The translations under genes and the position numbers were made by a program. Source: Nectonema munidae (taxonomy: Eukaryota > Nematomorpha > Nectonematoida > Nectonematidae). Taken from it: 64,000 nt of DNA. This document shows, one piece after another, positions 12,236 to 25,300 of the stretch. Location: the NCBI GenBank assembly GCA_030549495.1, contig JAUIRK010000896.1, forward strand, positions 727,501 to 791,500. Direction: 5' to 3'. The first letter of the stretch is position 1, and every line of letters begins with the position of its first letter. The notes below the pieces were generated by a model. The model was not told the origin of the DNA, ran no database searches, and was given only the letters and a program-made list of their open reading frames with translations.

Positions 12236-13799
12236 TTTGGTGAAATTAAAATTAAAAAGAGTTAGCTCCTTATTTTGGTTCATTTATGCTATAATATTTG
12301 AAAGAAGCAAAAAATCTTGAAGGAAAAGAAATAAAAGTTTTTTGAAACATAAATAAAATAAATTTTTAAACTAAGGCAAATAATAATGGTGACAAAATTT
12401 AAAGCAAATGTAAATAAGCTTGAAATCTAAGATGCAAAGTTTCATATAGAAGACACAAACTATATGATAGACTGCCTACGCTTACTGTTACAATTATTAT
12501 TAATATAAAATGTAAACGATGGAGAATACGAAAGAATATTTAAAAACTTTTCTTAATCATGGTGGTCTTTGAGTATTCAAAGTTTCTTAACTTTTAATGA
12601 TTTCTATGGCTGAGAAAAAAATATGGTTACAGTAACGACTTTGAAAAGATACTGTAACAATTGGGGCTAGTAAATAACTAAGAAAAATTTAACTCGAGTT
12701 TTACTCGGACAAATCAATGAGAATCGAGTAAAACTCGAGTAATTCGCATATTTTTACATACATAAAATTTGGTTTGATATTAAAATTTTTCATTTAAAAT
12801 GACATTTATATGAAGTCTCTTAAGTAAAAAATAGATATCTTAGACTTTGAAGCAAAGTATTATATAATATATTTTGTTGGTTATGCTATCTAAAAGATGA
12901 ATTGAAAGGGCGGTTTTATTTATTTATTTTTAATTTGTCTCTTGAATATTTATGAAAAAAATTAATTGCTTGTATTCTTTCGGAAGCAAACAAAAAACAA
13001 ACCTTACTTACAAACAAAGCATCATTTAAAAAAGTTGTTAGCTTTAATTCAAGTTTTTGGTTCTATTGGAAGAAGTGTTTGATATATGAATTCAAGCGAT
13101 CCAGTTCGATGACCATAGTTGATTCAAAATATTTAAATTCATTTTGAAGTGAGGTTCATCCACGACATATTTAGATTTTGAGTCAATTTTTTTTCATTTC
13201 AGTCAAAAATGATTATACTCTAACGTCTAACAAAATTTGTTTGTTAATTTTTCCAAGGGGAAAATGCAATTTGTCATCACTCCACTTCATAGATAGTAGG
13301 TTTTGTAATTAATCTCTTCTATACTTTAAATATTGTTTAATTCATAACATTTTTTATTATGGGAAACTGCATAAATTCGAAGATTAGAAATAATGTCTCA
13401 CGTTACTATCTTTCATAGTTAAAATACCATTTCATTAGAGGGAATTTACTACATAATTGTAACAAATTTCCTATTTATAGTAAAATGTCGGTAATTTTGC
13501 ACTTTCAGGGCCTCATATTTGTATTCTTTGAATGAAGCTTAATCTTTGATGGGGTTGATTTTTGAGGAAAAAGTATGAAAGGGAGCGACTTTTTACATGC
13601 TCTTCTTAGGACTGCTGTGAGTGATCAAGAGGTTTCTAAACTCCAACAAAAATGCTAGTTAGGTAACTTTTTTGAGATTAATCCTTGTCAAACATTAACT
13701 GAATGAATCTGAATCCTTCTATATTCCTAGAGATTCCGTTATAAGCTGATGAGTAAAACCAAGACAATCAGGAAAAACAAAGACATCTGGTGGGTCTAT
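12236..13799. other. non-coding AT-rich stretch
   Basis: No supported gene. A short run containing aactcgagttttactcgg and its near inverse (about 12690-12740) forms a small imperfect inverted repeat. Confidence 0.45.
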
Positions 13800-14015
13800 T
13801 GAACTAGGAAAAAGATTCATAATCTCGATACACTTAAACCTTTCTGGTCATCCGATGTTTGATTCCCCATCGCAACATCCTTAACATTTGTATGGAAGAA
13901 TACTGTTTACTTGGATACGATACTGATAGTGGAATGTGGCATTTGTAAATAAGTTACTGAAGAACAGGCACAGAAGTTGAAAGTCCTAAAAATTCATTAT
14001 GAAATTTGAACGTTA
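13800..14015 (+). repeat. SINE-like repeat, copy 2 (degenerate)
   Basis: Contains a decayed B box (tgtttgattcccc) followed by catcg and a tail with gaacaggcacagaag and ttcattatgaaattt. This order parallels the repeat at 12062. The match is judged by eye and is weaker than copy 1. Confidence 0.4.
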
Positions 14016-15269
14016 TGGTCTTTGCTATAATTTAAGGTTAAAATGCACTGAAAAAAACTGAAATTAGAGTTTTATAATAAATTTTTCCAATATAGTTTTC
14101 ATTGATTCCATTTGTGTCGATAATCATAATGTTAAAAATATAAAGAGGAGCATCTAGGCTCCAATTGGAAATCCTTCAGTTATTATTTCATTCCTATCTC
14201 AAACATACATATAAAATTTTTCCTTTACAAAACAGATACCTTTCAACATCATATAATACGTATATGCGTTTAACTTTTCAACCTTAATTTTGACTTCAAT
14301 AAGCTGCGATCCTGACTCTTAACATTATAATATAGTGAAAAACATGTTTGCTTACAAAGATATATCATCAGGCCAAATTAAATGTCAAGCTTAATAATGG
14401 TTGGACAGGGTAACTGAAGCAAGCAAGATTTCATCATCAACCCCACAAAAAGAACAAATTATGTTTGTGTTCAAAAAATGCTAGAGAACAAGTTCTATAC
14501 AGATAATTCTAAATTAATAAAGTCGTACCTCATTTCTTATTGATATTAAAGCACTTTTTTAGAATTATTTTCCCTTAATATAATGAATTTAATAGTGCTA
14601 TAATTACCGAAACCTTGTACCAATGAAAAAAGACTTCCTATCCCATTGCAATAAATAATGAGTGTAATATGCGATGTTATGGAGTAGAATAGAATAGAAT
14701 AGAAAATGTTTCGACTGAATGAGATAAAATCGATCAAATGAAAAAGATAGATAATGGTAACAAGAAAATGTGAAATTAGGTCATTGGACATTGATCAGAG
14801 ATATAAAATGAGGGGATAATCAAAAGTCCGCAGAGTCGCTGGAATAATTAACGATAAATATATAAAACAATCTTAAAAGTAAATAAGGAAGTGTGTCCCC
14901 AATTGATAATACTGAAATGTAAGTGTGGTAAAAATAAAGATTTATACAGTAAAAGTAAAGTGTTAGAAGAAAAATAATTTCTGCAGTGCTTTAAAACACC
15001 ATCTATACAGCTAAGTTTTTTGCTTCAATGATTGATATGATCTTTCCAAATTAAAGAAGGGTTTATCATTAAATCTACCTGGTTGAACTTATCAACTATA
15101 ATGATTTTAATCTTAGTCAACAAAGAATAAAGGCTACTATCTCAAATATAATGAGAGAGTTCACGCAGAAAGATTTTTTAGAGTTTATTTGAAGAGAAGC
15201 TAAAATAAACCAATGAGTTATCAAGTTAAGAAACTCAGATAAATCGTACTTAAAGATATCTTTATTTTT
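14016..15269. other. non-coding AT-rich stretch
   Basis: No supported gene or element. Short TAGAA iterations lie near 14685-14705. Confidence 0.45.
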
Positions 15270-16080
15270 GATCAAAATAGTGACATGATCAGCAAAAAGA
15301 AGAAAATTAGTGGCACTAGGAGGCTCATTAAAATGAAGATATTAAAAAGTAGTGGTCCAAGTATTTTTGATCCTTGGGGCATACCTGATTTAACATTGGG
15401 AAGCGAAGATAAAGTATTATTGGTGTAGTAGACCTCCAGCTGTCTATTTATAAAGTAAGATTCAAAAAACACTGGTACAGAAGTTGAAAGCGTAAAATTT
15501 CAGTTTATTAATGATGGAAGAATGTTGTAACGAATCAAAAGCTTTCGAAATGTCGATGAAAGAAGAGAGAATTTGGTTTTCCTGTTCACGTGCATCACCG
15601 ATTTTGTCAATAAAATACGAGTGAAAAGTTCAGTAGAGTAACTTTTTGTAAAACCAAATTGTAATGGGTAAAAAATACAATTTTGTATAACATAAACACA
15701 TTTGGTTATAAATTACCCTTTAAAATATCTTGGATATGGTTGCGATCATGGAAATCGGTCTATGATTTTCAACCAAATTTTTATCAGCTCTTTCGTGTAC
15801 AGGTAAAATTATCGAAACTTTTAAACATTTAGGAAAGAGAGACTATACATAAATTAAAACTAGTCATTAAGATGTGAGCAATGTGATTCTTAATTAATTC
15901 TGCATCAGAGGGAGATATATCATAAATATCCTTGCATTTCCTGTTTTTAAGAGCATCGATAGCCAGTATTACATCATTCACATTAATAGCTTGAAAGACA
16001 AAAGATGAAGGATAAAGTTGAAGGTATTTTAAATATTCATCACTACTAGATACATTGCTATTATTGAAATCAAAGTAGTC
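15270..16080 (-). mobile_element. LINE fragment (Jockey-like reverse transcriptase)
   Basis: On the minus strand, 15472-15272 encodes SYFINRQLEVYYTN and then a GMPQGS-ILGPLLFNIF palm motif. Just upstream (15560-15480) a frame contains the degraded equivalent of the IDISKAFD box, and 16000-15600 looks like the region before it. The order and the nucleotide context resemble the LINE at 51421-52678, so both probably belong to one family. It is truncated at both ends and has several frame breaks. Confidence 0.7.
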
Positions 16081-16699
16081 ATTGAAACTATTTAATTTAT
16101 TGTAATACTTTTGCCCAAATAAATAGGCATATTATTCATAATAAGTATAGTATTCTTTTTTACAAAAATGATGAAAATATAAGTTAATCAAAGTAAAGTG
16201 AATAAATAATTCAAAATCAATAGATTTCAAAAAGTCATAAACTTTAGGCCAAATTCTCTAAACAAAAAATTTAGAAACATCTCTATAATACCTGAAGCAC
16301 AATTTTTCAAAAACATCCCCGTTGTCAATAACTTTCTTTAGTTTACTGTTTTTTTTATTAAGAATTAACTCAGGAATGTTGTGATCTTTTGAATTTGAAT
16401 GAATAGTAAAACCTACATTAGGATAACTTTTTCCCGTAACCGTTACTTTTAGGTTTTTATTTTCATACAGGTTTTTGCTAGATTCAAATGATCTTGATTC
16501 GGGAAATCCAAAAAGTAAGAGATTTTTCAATTTCTTCCAAAGCAAAAAAAGAACTCTGCACAAGTTAACATATTTACCCACAATAAAAAGACTAACTAAC
16601 ATAAATTTACAAAAATCAATCATTAAATTGTGAGTTTTCTAAATATCAAATGTTTATTTTAATTTAATTAGTCCAAATTTAACAAAATATAATTGATAT
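16081..16699 (-). other. possible 5' continuation of the LINE; open frame of unknown product
   Basis: A minus-strand frame at 16623-16258 is open for 121 codons and reads as a plausible protein (polar, Lys/Asn-rich, no domain I recognise). Its position 5' of the reverse transcriptase fragment suggests it belongs to the same LINE, but no endonuclease motif is visible. I cannot assign a function. Confidence 0.3.
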
Positions 16700-16930
16700 A
16701 TTGATAAATTGTTCGGAGTTGTATCGTGTTTAATTAAACGTCAAAGATGTGGGTTTCCTCCTTGTGTGAACAATTGAATCAAAGTTTGAATCAAATGGCC
16801 TTGGATACAACATGATATTTTTTTTATCAATTTTCTAGACTTGTTTGATAGAGTATGTTGTGATTAATGTAACTGATTCACGGAGAACAGGAAATGGGAA
16901 TGTCGAATTTTCAATAAAAATTAGGTATTG
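16700..16930 (+). repeat. SINE-like repeat, copy 3 (degenerate)
   Basis: Shares ordered words with the copies at 12062 and 13800, including ggatac, a cggagaacaggaaatggg tail block, and ttttcaataaaaatt at the end. No clear A or B box remains. Low-confidence family assignment. Confidence 0.3.
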
Positions 16931-17262
16931 ATTTTATATATTTAAACTATGAAAATAAATTTGTATCATATTTTTCTTATTTTAGATTATTTTTAGTAAA
17001 ACTTTCTTACGTTTACTTAAAGTGTTGCCTTAGAAGAGTTCCAATTTATTCTTTTTTTTTTTTTAAATACCAAATTATAACTAGATATTGTTATACAAGC
17101 TACAGATTTAGACTAGTTAATATGGTATTTAATCTTTTATTTGGTTCTATCTTTTCTTTTTTCGATTATACATTTTATCTCTTTTCCTTCGAATGCTACA
17201 TATGTGAGTTGTTAAATTTTTAGATCCCCCTTCTCACTATAGGATACTTCAATCAATTTGCT

Positions 17263-17400
17263 TTAACCCATTCACGACCAATGTTCCTATTTTGGAACAT
17301 AAGTAATTTCATCTTCGTCTGCTTTTTTCAATGACTTTGTATATAAATCGTCTCGGTTTTTTTAGATATCGTCTGCTTTGCTTGGTCTTAAATGGGTTAA
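17263..17400 (-). mobile_element. piggyBac-type MITE (GCAGACGA family), copy 2, inverted
   Basis: TTAA at 17263-17266 and 17397-17400 flank an inverted copy of the MITE at 8335. It begins CCCATTCACGACCAATGTTCC and contains the reverse-complement 8-mer TCGTCTGC, with decay in the central copy. Confidence 0.85.
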
Positions 17401-17488
17401 TGATGCAGGAATTTTGAAAAACTATCATAATTTGAATAACTTCAACTTAATATTCATTTCATTTTAAAAATGTGTCTAAATATCAATG

Positions 17489-17613
17489 CAGGGGCGTAGC
17501 TAGAGGAGGGGGCAAAGGGGCACCTTTTCTGCCCCCCCCCAAATACCTTCCAATATGCTTGCCCCCTAAAATCCTTGCATGCCCCCCAACTTCCATTTTT
17601 GGCTACGCCACTG
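17489..17613. mobile_element. hAT-type MITE, 125 bp, exact target duplication
   Basis: The left end is CAGGGGCGTAGC and the right end GCTACGCCACTG, a good terminal inverted repeat of the common CAGNGGCGTAGC class. Perfect 8-bp direct repeats TATCAATG occupy 17481-17488 and 17614-17621. The interior is C/G-tract rich and non-coding. Confidence 0.9.
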
Positions 17614-17639
17614 TATCAATGGAAGTGTCAGCCTGAAGA

Positions 17640-18600
17640 GCTATCATATTACAAATATATATTATATTACATATTCTAGTCTACCTAAAAACCGATGTAC
17701 GTTTAATCATACTAATCCTAATGCAATTGACAACTATATACATAAAGCAAAACAAAACGGCTTTAAATATGATCCTGCGAAGGATTGTACCTCATTCATC
17801 CCTCCATTCACAATACATTTCCATCACCACTCAAAACAAGCTTTCCCCTTCTTATATTCAAAAAAAAGCAAAAAAACTACTGGTTTAAAATTACCACAGA
17901 CCTGTTACTACCCTCACAGCGCTATCCACATGCTTTGAAAACAGTTTATAGACATAACTTACTGATTTCTTAAGTTTGAAAAAAAATAATTTACCCGAAA
18001 CGATTTAGCTTCCGCAAATATTTTCAATTTATATTGCAAAATGTCTTTTAGAAATTTAATGAGAATGTATATATATCCCTGACTTCGTTAGATCTAACCA
18101 GAGCTTTTGAATGTGTTCATCTTGAAACTGATAAAACTCAACAATATTGGGTTGTGCGGCAAAAATCTATTTCTGATTATACCATACGTATAAAATACAA
18201 AGGTTTATATTATTGAAAATCATTACTCTTCAAATCCAAAAATAATAACGCAAGGACTCTCTCAAATCCCTAAAATATAGTCTTACATTTCTTGGCTTTG
18301 AAATATCTTCCTCTCTTTCAAACGCAACTCTTTTAATCATTTAATTAATAAATCGAAACTAATACTTTTGTACTTGGACTTTCTATTTATTTACCAATTT
18401 TAACTGTTGTATAAATTCCCATACCTACTTCTACTCTCACAATGTGATGAAAGAAAATTGATAAATTAATTGATAATTGCATAAATTCCTTTTTAAATTG
18501 GAGAACTCATGTTAAATCACAAATGAACAATACAAAGTAATTAATCCTCCACCAAATATAAAATTGTTACAATATTAATTATTTTTAATGAAAACTTACA
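17640..18600 (+). mobile_element. LINE relic, reverse transcriptase region
   Basis: The + strand around 17850-18270 shows decayed reverse transcriptase pieces in order: a LTALS/CFEK-like region, then SLDLTRAFECVHLET (the DxxxAFD box) near 18080, then GLCGKNLF and a trace of TQGLSQ near 18250. These pieces lie in different frames. Downstream to about 18600, NSFLNWRTHVKSQ may be the thumb region. Many breaks; an old copy. Confidence 0.55.
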
Positions 18601-19146
18601 AAATAGTAATCAAAGACCATGGTATGTTTCAGTTAAATAATTCCAATAACTTCCCACCCATTCAAACAAAAATGTGAAAATGAAGAAAACCTTTTTATTC
18701 ACATTTATCTTTGCTTTTTAAAAAGCTGCCAAAAAGATTTGAATCTCAAAAGACTTCAACACATTTAAGCATAACAACTTGTTCTATGCTACTTCTATAG
18801 AGAAAGAATCTTGATCCCTTCAAATTCTTATTAAGTTTACTTGCTTAAATATTTTATATTTAAAATAAGCAATGCCTATCATATTTATATACCATATATG
18901 CTTTTAATTCTATTGATAGCGAAATTTCACTACAAAATATTTTAATATTTTGATAACAACCAAGAATTTGAATTATGTATTGCAAAATATAAGCAATGAA
19001 TATGATAGGATAATGTGACAAATCTTTATTAAAAAGAATATTTCGACTCTATTAATCCTTTTCAACTTTAATAAATAAATTTGAAAGGTAAATTATTTGT
19101 CTGTAAAACACCATTGCGTAAGATGACATCTTTTACCGTTTGCTAG
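18601..19146. other. non-coding, possibly 3' remainder of the LINE relic
   Basis: No clear motif. The stretch just before 19147 ends in a pyrimidine-rich tract that serves the acceptor of the next exon. Confidence 0.35.
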
Positions 19147-19315
19147 GCCTTTAATCCTGGAAAAAGCAAAGTTATTTGGCATAACGAGAGAAACAGAAGT
19201 GTGGAGAAGGACAAAAGACTTTGAAATGCTGAGAAACTTTCTTCAGCTCAACAACCCCGGCTCACTCATTCCTCCTTTGCCAAATTCAAGATCAACTATT
19301 TCGAATTTTTTGGCG
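19147..19315 (+). CDS. SNX4: SNX4-like exon: PX core (WRR and PPLP motifs)
   Basis: Acceptor tgctag ends at 19146 and donor gtgaat starts at 19316. One base completes a codon, followed by 56 codons. It encodes WRRTKDF (phosphoinositide-binding region, normally RRY) and LIPPLPNSR (the conserved proline loop). It is followed by a 10.5-kb intron full of transposons. Confidence 0.78.
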
Positions 19316-22300
19316 GTGAATTTCTCTTTTCAACTTTTTGATGTTTTTTTTGTTAAATAACCTTTTTCTTCATAAAGACATTATGCAAAGTTCATTTCCT
19401 TTAATTGTTAATAGTCACTTTTAAATGGGTATAATCTCAATTTGTTTGAAAATTTAGACAATAGAATTTTCCATTATTAATTTAACACTGTTTTGTAACA
19501 CACAATAGAACAGGAAAATTAAAATGACGTTTTTTTTTAATTTTTTGTGTTATTTAAAATGAAATATATAATATTTTTTAAAAACAAATTTAGACAAAAA
19601 AAAGTAAGAAAGAAATTTTGTGGGAATAAATTGAAATAAAAAATTTTGATTTTGCAAAAGTTTTTTTTATTATACTATTGGATAAAATTCTTTTAGTATT
19701 GGAAAAAGTATTTTCTTTTTTGTTTATATGCACTTACAGGCATATGTTTAGACAAATTTGTTTTTTTTGATTAAAATTTCCATTTTTTTTTGTAATATAA
19801 CTTCAAAAAATTTTTTTATAAAAAATCTAAACAGAAGTTTTATTTGAATATCATATTTTACACTAAAATAAAATAAAATAGAGAAAGTTAATTTTTATTA
19901 GCGTGTATAAAGAGTTTTGCAATATTGAATTGAATTTTCTGTGATTTTGTTACGGAAATAATATAATTAATGTTTACATATATATGTCATATGAAGTTGA
20001 ATATATTTTGATCAAATTATTTTCAAAGGTGGTTTATACTAATTTCAAGGTCTTAGATTTTCCAATTGATATTATTGGATCTTCAAAAGTTTTAGAATTG
20101 CGTACTTCAACGGATTTTAAAAATCATAACATAACTAGCGTTAATAAACGCAGAAAACAGTCTCTAAATGTTTTTTTGTTTTTTCTGTTATAAATAAAGT
20201 TTTCATATTTTAATTCGTATTTAAGCGCTAAATAGAATAAAAGTTGATAAAAGGGAAAAATGTTGCTTGGTTAAGGTTGGCTTTGATTTCTTATATTACA
20301 GAATTTAATAATGCAAAATGATTTGGACAAAATATTATTTATATTTTAAATGTATAAATACGTTGCCCAATCGGTTCGGAAGAATGAAAATTTCGTCAGA
20401 GAACAAAATCCTCGCACATAAAACCCACTTGAATATGACAAAATTCGCCTAGACTTTATCAAAATCTTTTATTTATAAAGAGAAATTCGAAATGTCATAT
20501 AAAAATTACTAGATTTTTATCAGCAAATAGTAGGAATAGATCATATATTTTCAATTTATATATAACAAAGCCACAAACTTTCTACCTAACTAAGCCAAAT
20601 AATTAATTGTAAATACTCTTGATGTTCTCACTTTAAAATACTTGATGTGCGTTTTTTCTGAAATTATTTTATTCAACCTTTTTTAAATAGATGTTTGCAT
20701 ATTCATTTAAGTTAATTGATTATTTAATTTATGCAAAACAAATTTGTCACAAATTGTTTTGTCCCAAGGAGGATTATGTCCTGGGTGATTTTAACATATG
20801 TTGTTTTTTTGTTTTTCTCTGGATTTTATCGCAACAGAGATTTTTTGTTTGGAAAGATTTTGTTCTGAAAAGAAAAATTACTGTTCGTAACGAACTCATA
20901 AATGTATTTAAATCAGCGCCAGATTAAGCCCCGTGCTGTTTTAAAGCTTGCTACACAAAGTATATTTGCATTTGGTCAACATTCATTAAAAAAATTTTCG
21001 ATTTTAGAGCGCACTCAATATCTTGATTAAAATAATAAACACTCACAAAGAAAACATCCTCCTAAACCTTTATTGAATGATCTCTTTAAAAGATAATAAT
21101 GTAAGCATAAAAAAGTAACAATAACCTTGACAGAAATTTGAGTAAACTTAGCCGCTGGAAGAGATTCAATTCAAGTTTACCACAAGGATTAGCTACTTAA
21201 TCAAATCCAGCGATAAAACCAACATTTTCTAAATTTTACATTTCTCATTCTCTACTTTTACTAAATACAAATTATGGTATATATATATTAAAGCGGCTAA
21301 AAAATATATCTTACCATTTTTTCACTTCTTTGAAAAAAAGATAAATTTCACCAAAAAACTCAAATTACCGAAATACAACGAAATATACCGAAATATAAGG
21401 AAATATGCACGGAAACACACCAAAATATACTAAAATACACATCTCGGAAACAGCGAAATACATAGTTATATAAGTTACACCTCAATGATATCGAGGGATA
21501 TAGGGTGAAATATAACAAAATATGCACTTAGATACACTAGTCCAGGAGCTTTGTTTATAAAAGCCACATCCAATGATTTTTTTGTTCCAAGATCACAAAT
21601 TCCAATCTTTTGTAAAAAAATGAAAACAAGGATTATGACTTCCTAGCACAACTGCACTCATAAACTTAATATATTTTTATATAGATTTGACGACGTATAT
21701 CAGGCTTCATCTAGAATAGAGGTACGGAACTTTTTGGTTCATGAAAGCAGTAATAAACATATGTACATTTATAAAAACAAATAATAAAATAAAAGTTTAA
21801 TATTTTTGATAGCAATGTTCTTTAATATATATTCAAATTAATTTGAAATTCTTTTATTTGAGAAAGCTTTTTTATATTTCAAGCACTAACAACATATTGG
21901 TTCTGAATTTCAATTGAGATTCTCTCAGTTTTCATATGTCAACTGTGTTCTCTGTGAACTTTTAATTTGCGTCAAATATGAAAATGTTGATTCATAAGAA
22001 TGCGTTGTAGAGAAACAAGAAATCTGTTTTCGTGCGTGTTCACGGAGACGAGGATATTCCAATTTCTCAAATGTCAATAGGATCTTCCTTATTGTCGAAC
22101 TTGGATTTTAAAATATTATCTTTCAATATTTCAATAAGCTACATTTGTAACTCTACGGGAGCCATTCTTACATCCACCAAGTGAGGCTAGAAAGCAATTT
22201 TCAGAATAATCTCATGATTTTCAAAATCCCCAACTTTTTTTGAGTGTTTAGAATGTAATAAAGTATTAAAATCTGTTGGAGGTTCGACTTCTGGTTTGAA

Positions 22301-25300
22301 AGCTCACCTGAGTAAAGTCCATAATTTGAACAACCAATCTGAAAATAAAACAGGCCAATCTAGCAAAATCAACAAAACTTTAGAACAATTTATAACTAAG
22401 AAATATCTTGATTACGAAATTGCTAAATTGGCATGCAAGGATGGCTTTAGTTTTAGACAAATTGCATCAAGCAAATTCATTCAAAGACATTTGACAACAA
22501 ATACGTATGACAAAATACCCACAACAACTGGAGCCGAGGTTAAAAAAATGGTTATAAATATTATGAGACAGAAAAGGCAAATTTAGCAGAATACTTTTTA
22601 CATCAAGTTCAACATCGGCGTCGTTTTTCACTTACAATAAATGAATATACATCATCACAGAATCGTCGATTTATGAATATTAACCCATTTAAGCCCAAGC
22701 AAAGCAGACGATATCTAAAAAAACGCAGACGATTTATATTCAAAGTCATTGAAAAAAGCAGACGAAGATGAAATTACTTATGTTCCAAAATAGGAACATT
22801 GGTCCTAAATGGGTTAATGTATATGATAAGAATAAACATTGGTCTCTTGGATTAGTAGCAATTTTTGCTTCCTTAACCCATTTAAGACCAAGCAAAGCAG
22901 ACGATATCTAAAAAAAAAGCAGACGATTTATATTCAAAGTCATTGAAAAAAGCAGACGAAGATGACATTACTTATGTTCCAAAATAGGAACATTGGGCGT
23001 AAATGGGTTAAACAGTGATAAAATTACTTTTCTGGTAAAAGAGCGATTAAAAGTTTTAACTTGGATTTAGATTGTCATACAGTAGATGTGACTACAGACG
23101 GTGCTTCATTGATGGTAAAGTTTGGTAAGGAAAATCAATTCATTCATCAACAGTGACTTGCACAAGCTTGCCACCTGACTGACTATCTGTGATATTTTCT
23201 TAAAAACGGTAAAAAACAGGTAATGATATTTTGATGTCGGTAATTTATCGGTAATCAAAAGTTCGGCAATCTTTACTTCCTAGTTCTGACTCGACAAATG
23301 GTTTGCCTTTTTTCCATGAAAATATGCAACTTTATAGCTGGCTTCTCTTGCCCTTATCTGTCCATGAAACGCAGAATATATGAAAAAATTTTGCTTCTGT
23401 TTTTTATCTTAGTTTTGTAGAGCTCTCTTTCGAGGATCACCTTGCAAATCAGTGTTGTCTTTATGAAGAGAATAATGCTGTTGTGCTGATGGTTGCGATT
23501 GAGGCACCACAAGGCAAACAAAATTAAGCTTTTTTTTTAAGATTTTTTTTATTCTTTAAGTTCTATAATAAAAATAATAAAAAATAGCAAAATGTAATCT
23601 TTTGAAAAATAAACGCGTTCAAAGCGTTTCAAAGAAAATTGCAAAATATTTATTATTTTCATTTATTTATTAAAACATCACTAAAAAATTTTAAACGACC
23701 AAAAATATCGATTTCTTGCTTTTCACTTAATTCCTTGTTCTCGAACTAAGTTTGTCCCGGCTTTTAAGACTTAATCTTGATATTGATAGGTTTTACAAAA
23801 TAAGTATTTTTGAAATATATTGTGTTTTTCACTTTTTATGTATCAACTTTGTCACATCCATAGGGAAAAGATGGAAACGCTTGCTTTATTTTGTTTTAAA
23901 GAAGTATTAATGGGACTTTCATAATGCCAGTGTTTTTAACGTTTTTTCAGCCCGCATTTTTTAAATTTTCGGTAATCCGACCCGCTTCAAGAAAAGTTTA
24001 GTGAACCTGGTATATTCAAAATGAAACTATAGTTTCTCATTAATAATGTGCAACGTGTATGATGAAATGAGAAAAAACTGATGAACTCTGTAAAGGGGTG
24101 TGCTGAGTGAATTTAAAATGTTATAATCTTTATCATTCGATTTATTTGAACTTTTATGTTAGCTGAAACATCATTCTCAATAAACATGTCGAATTTCAAC
24201 TTGTCTCTGATGACTGCTTAGGTCATTTTTTCATGTAAAAGTTTTCCATATTTAGGTTGGTGAGGTTTTTCTGTGAATTTTTTGTCTCCCTGTTGGCTTG
24301 CCAGTCTGCGACATTTTTGCTGTCTAAGTTATTTTGGCTCTTTCTTATGTTTTCGAGTACGCTGAATTCAATTCTGGCATTTATTTTTTTCAATCAGGTC
24401 AAATTTTTTTTCAATCTCATTTTTTAAAATGTCTATACTCTCTCTATTTACAATATACTAAAACAATTATATTTTCTATTTATAATTTATATTTTAATTG
24501 TATCTCTATTTACAATATACCAAATTTAAATACTATCGATTTAAATGTTTTATTATTTGTTTAAGATATAAAAATGAATAGAAAATGTAGAAATGATCCT
24601 AATAAATTTTGTTATATTTGTGGACAAGTTACACTACCTGGCCAGTTTTCTAATATAACATCATTTGTAAAAAAAAGTTACCATGCCTACTTCGGCATGA
24701 AATTAGGTGATCAGGACAAAATATTTGCTCCTCATTTTTGTTGCAAAACATGTGTCGAAAACCTTAGAAGATGGACTAAAGGCTTGACAAAATCTTTATC
24801 TACCAATGTAGTGGAGAGAAAGCAAAGATCATTTTGAAGACTGTTATTTTTGTCTCACAGATTTAACTGTTAAGAGTTTCATTCATCTTTTCAATGTAAA
24901 TATTAGAATCATTACCATTTGATTTCAGGAGTTAATAAAAAAAACAAGAAGCACGTTATTTACCCAAATCTTCCTTCAGCTAGAAGGCCAATAGCTCATA
25001 GTACAACTATACCCATACCAGAAGCCCCAGTGATTCTTTTTGAAGAAAATACTGATGAAGATGAAGAAATAGACACTTCTGCATGATATATGATTAAAAA
25101 TTCTGAGCTTAGACAGCCAAAACCTCTATCACAAGCTCAATTAAACGACCTGACCCGAGATTTGGGTCTATCGAAAGAATCTTCTCAACTACTTGCTTTA
25201 AGATTAGATGAAAATAATTTACTCTCTCCAGGAACGACGTATTACTGGTATCGTAGCAGAGATCAAGAATTTAGAAAGTTTTTCTCTATCCACGAAGAAA

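Larger units (their letters stand above)
22140..23210 (+). mobile_element. hAT transposase relic split by two MITEs
   Basis: An open frame at 22296-22586 encodes HLSKVHNLNNQ (the tail of a BED-type zinc finger) and LDYEIAKLACKDGFSFRQIA, the usual hAT N-terminal region. After one or more frame changes, the transposase core continues past both MITEs at about 23040-23200: TVDVTTDGASLMVKFGK (the catalytic-Asp strand followed by the small-residue turn) and CLAQACHL-like residues before a hydrophobic stretch. Excluding the two TTAA-flanked MITEs, the coding order is correct. The C-terminal half is missing. Confidence 0.75.

Noticed and set aside
20691-20927. Possible LINE endonuclease from the string GDFNICC
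   Set aside because: Only a three-residue match (GDFN) with no other endonuclease motif around it.
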